Origin: an uncultured Pirellulaceae bacterium
Lineage (GTDB): Bacteria > Planctomycetota > Planctomycetia > Pirellulales > Pirellulaceae
Assembly (NCBI GenBank): GCA_934255105.1
Contig: CAKQNH010000362.1
Coordinates: 1-5,743 of the forward strand
Length of the DNA: 5,743 nucleotides
Direction: 5' to 3'
The position numbers were made by a program, and so were the translations under genes. The notes beneath the pieces were generated by a model. The model did not search any database. It worked only from the letters and a program-made list of their open reading frames with translations, and was not told the DNA's origin. Of this stretch, positions 5,184 to 5,743 are shown in pieces. Within the stretch, counting starts at the first letter, position 1, and the number at the start of each line of letters is the position of its first letter.

Positions 5184-5743
5184 ATGACCTCCTCCTCTCC
5201 GAACTCATCTGCTGGCTCTCCGAACTCCTCGGCTGGTTCCTCTACTGGCGATCCGCTCGATCGCGATACAATTGCGGCCGAATACTTCGATCTGCTCCCC
5301 TTCCCGCCCTATCCGGTGCAAGAAGAAGCCTTGCTAGCATGGTTTACGGCCGAGCAGGGAGTCTTGGTCTGCGCGCCGACGGGAACGGGCAAAACCCTCA
5401 TAGCCGAAGCGGCCGTCTATGAAGCCCTGCGCACCGGAACTCGAGCCTACTACACCACCCCGCTGATCGCCTTGACCGACCAGAAGCTACAAGAGCTGCG
5501 CGAGTCGGCGGTCCGCTGGGGCTTCAAAGAAACCGACATCGGACTCGTCACCGGCAATCGCAAGGTCAACGCCGATGCCCCCGTGCTAGTCGTCGTGGCC
5601 GAGATCCTGCTCAATCGCCTGCTACAGCCCGAGGCCTTTGAATTCGACCAAGTTGGCTCGGTGATCATGGACGAGTTCCATAGCTTCAACGATCAGGAGC
5701 GCGGTATCGTGTGGGAGCTGACCCTGGGGCTGCTCCCCGCGCA
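5184..5743 (+). CDS. Ski2-like DExH-box helicase, N-terminal part
   Basis: The 186 visible residues form the first RecA-like lobe of a superfamily 2 helicase: a Q-motif-like [11 protein letters not shown] at about 40-50, Walker A APTGTGKT at 64-71, motif Ia [15 protein letters not shown] at 91-105, motif Ib region [22 protein letters not shown] at 121-142 and the Walker B/DExH box [19 protein letters not shown] at 160-178. The TG-x-x-x-N-x-x-APVLV and DExH-xx-ND-x-ERG-xx-WE spacing is that of the Ski2/Mtr4/DOB1 group, RNA helicases that in eukaryotes feed the exosome; bacterial relatives are less studied, so RNA unwinding is inferred. The ATG at 5184 is the only start codon in frame after the TAA at 5100; there is no Shine-Dalgarno. 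Residues 3-22 are Ser/Gly/Pro-rich with two copies of SPNSSAG and look disordered. The rest lies beyond the window. Confidence 0.9.
   Translation, partial: MTSSSPNSSAGSPNSSAGSSTGDPLDRDTIAAEYFDLLPFPPYPVQEEALLAWFTAEQGVLVCAPTGTGKTLIAEAAVYEALRTGTRAYYTTPLIALTDQKLQELRESAVRWGFKETDIGLVTGNRKVNADAPVLVVVAEILLNRLLQPEAFEFDQVGSVIMDEFHSFNDQERGIVWELTLGLLPA
5196..5237 (+). repeat. in-frame 21-bp tandem duplication in the helicase N-terminus
   Basis: Two 21-base units (5196-5216 and 5217-5237) each encode SPNSSAG. They differ by three third-position changes (TCA/TCC, TCT/TCG, GGC/GGT), so the protein repeat is exact while the DNA has drifted. It lengthens the non-catalytic N-terminal tail only. Confidence 0.85.

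Noticed and set aside
5009..5422. Plus-strand open frame of 137 codons overlapping the helicase start
   Set aside because: It covers the helicase motifs in the wrong frame; the frame from 5184 encodes Walker A and DExH boxes and runs open to the window edge.

Overview
The window reads as a chromosomal segment from a planctomycete, most likely a Pirellulales/Rhodopirellula-type bacterium. This is inferred from the ECF sigma factor with its 'SVGGLYVARCRVLKMLR' tail, the rarity of Shine-Dalgarno sequences, a bacterial Ski2-like helicase, and intergenic GC-rich palindromic repeats of a kind I associate with this group. Base composition is moderately GC-rich. No species can be fixed from the sequence alone.

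Layout. Positions 1-572 (minus) hold an ECF-type RNA polymerase sigma factor, cut at its C-terminus by the window edge. Positions 573-814 are an intergenic stretch holding a degraded copy of the 3' end of nadD and two tandem copies of a 25-bp repeat. Positions 815-1447 (minus) are nadD (nicotinate-nucleotide adenylyltransferase). A 126-bp divergent spacer separates it from priA (1574-3856, plus), the replication-restart helicase, complete with all motifs and eight zinc ligands. Positions 3857-4320 are a 464-bp non-coding repeat cluster: one more copy of the 25-bp repeat directly after the priA stop, about eleven units of a 13-bp tandem repeat, a 195-bp nested inverted-repeat element with hairpin termini, and about four units of a 22-bp tandem repeat. 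Positions 4321-4887 (minus) encode a small unrecognised protein with one membrane segment and a Ser/Pro/Ala/Tyr-rich tail. From 5184 (plus) to the window edge runs the N-terminal part of a Ski2-like DExH helicase.

The genes do not form one pathway. They are housekeeping or regulatory functions (transcription initiation, NAD synthesis, replication restart, probable RNA processing) in two divergent pairs, nadD/priA and small protein/helicase. I see no phage genes, transposase, CRISPR array, tRNA or rRNA, and no defence system.

The most interesting part is the non-coding DNA. The 25-bp repeat sits at the 3' end of both nadD and priA in the same orientation relative to each gene. In nadD it supplies the stop codon and has apparently displaced the original C-terminal tail, which survives downstream as an open remnant. 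The 195-bp element resembles a REPIN/MITE-like doublet, and its terminal heptamer recurs in the tandem arrays on both sides.
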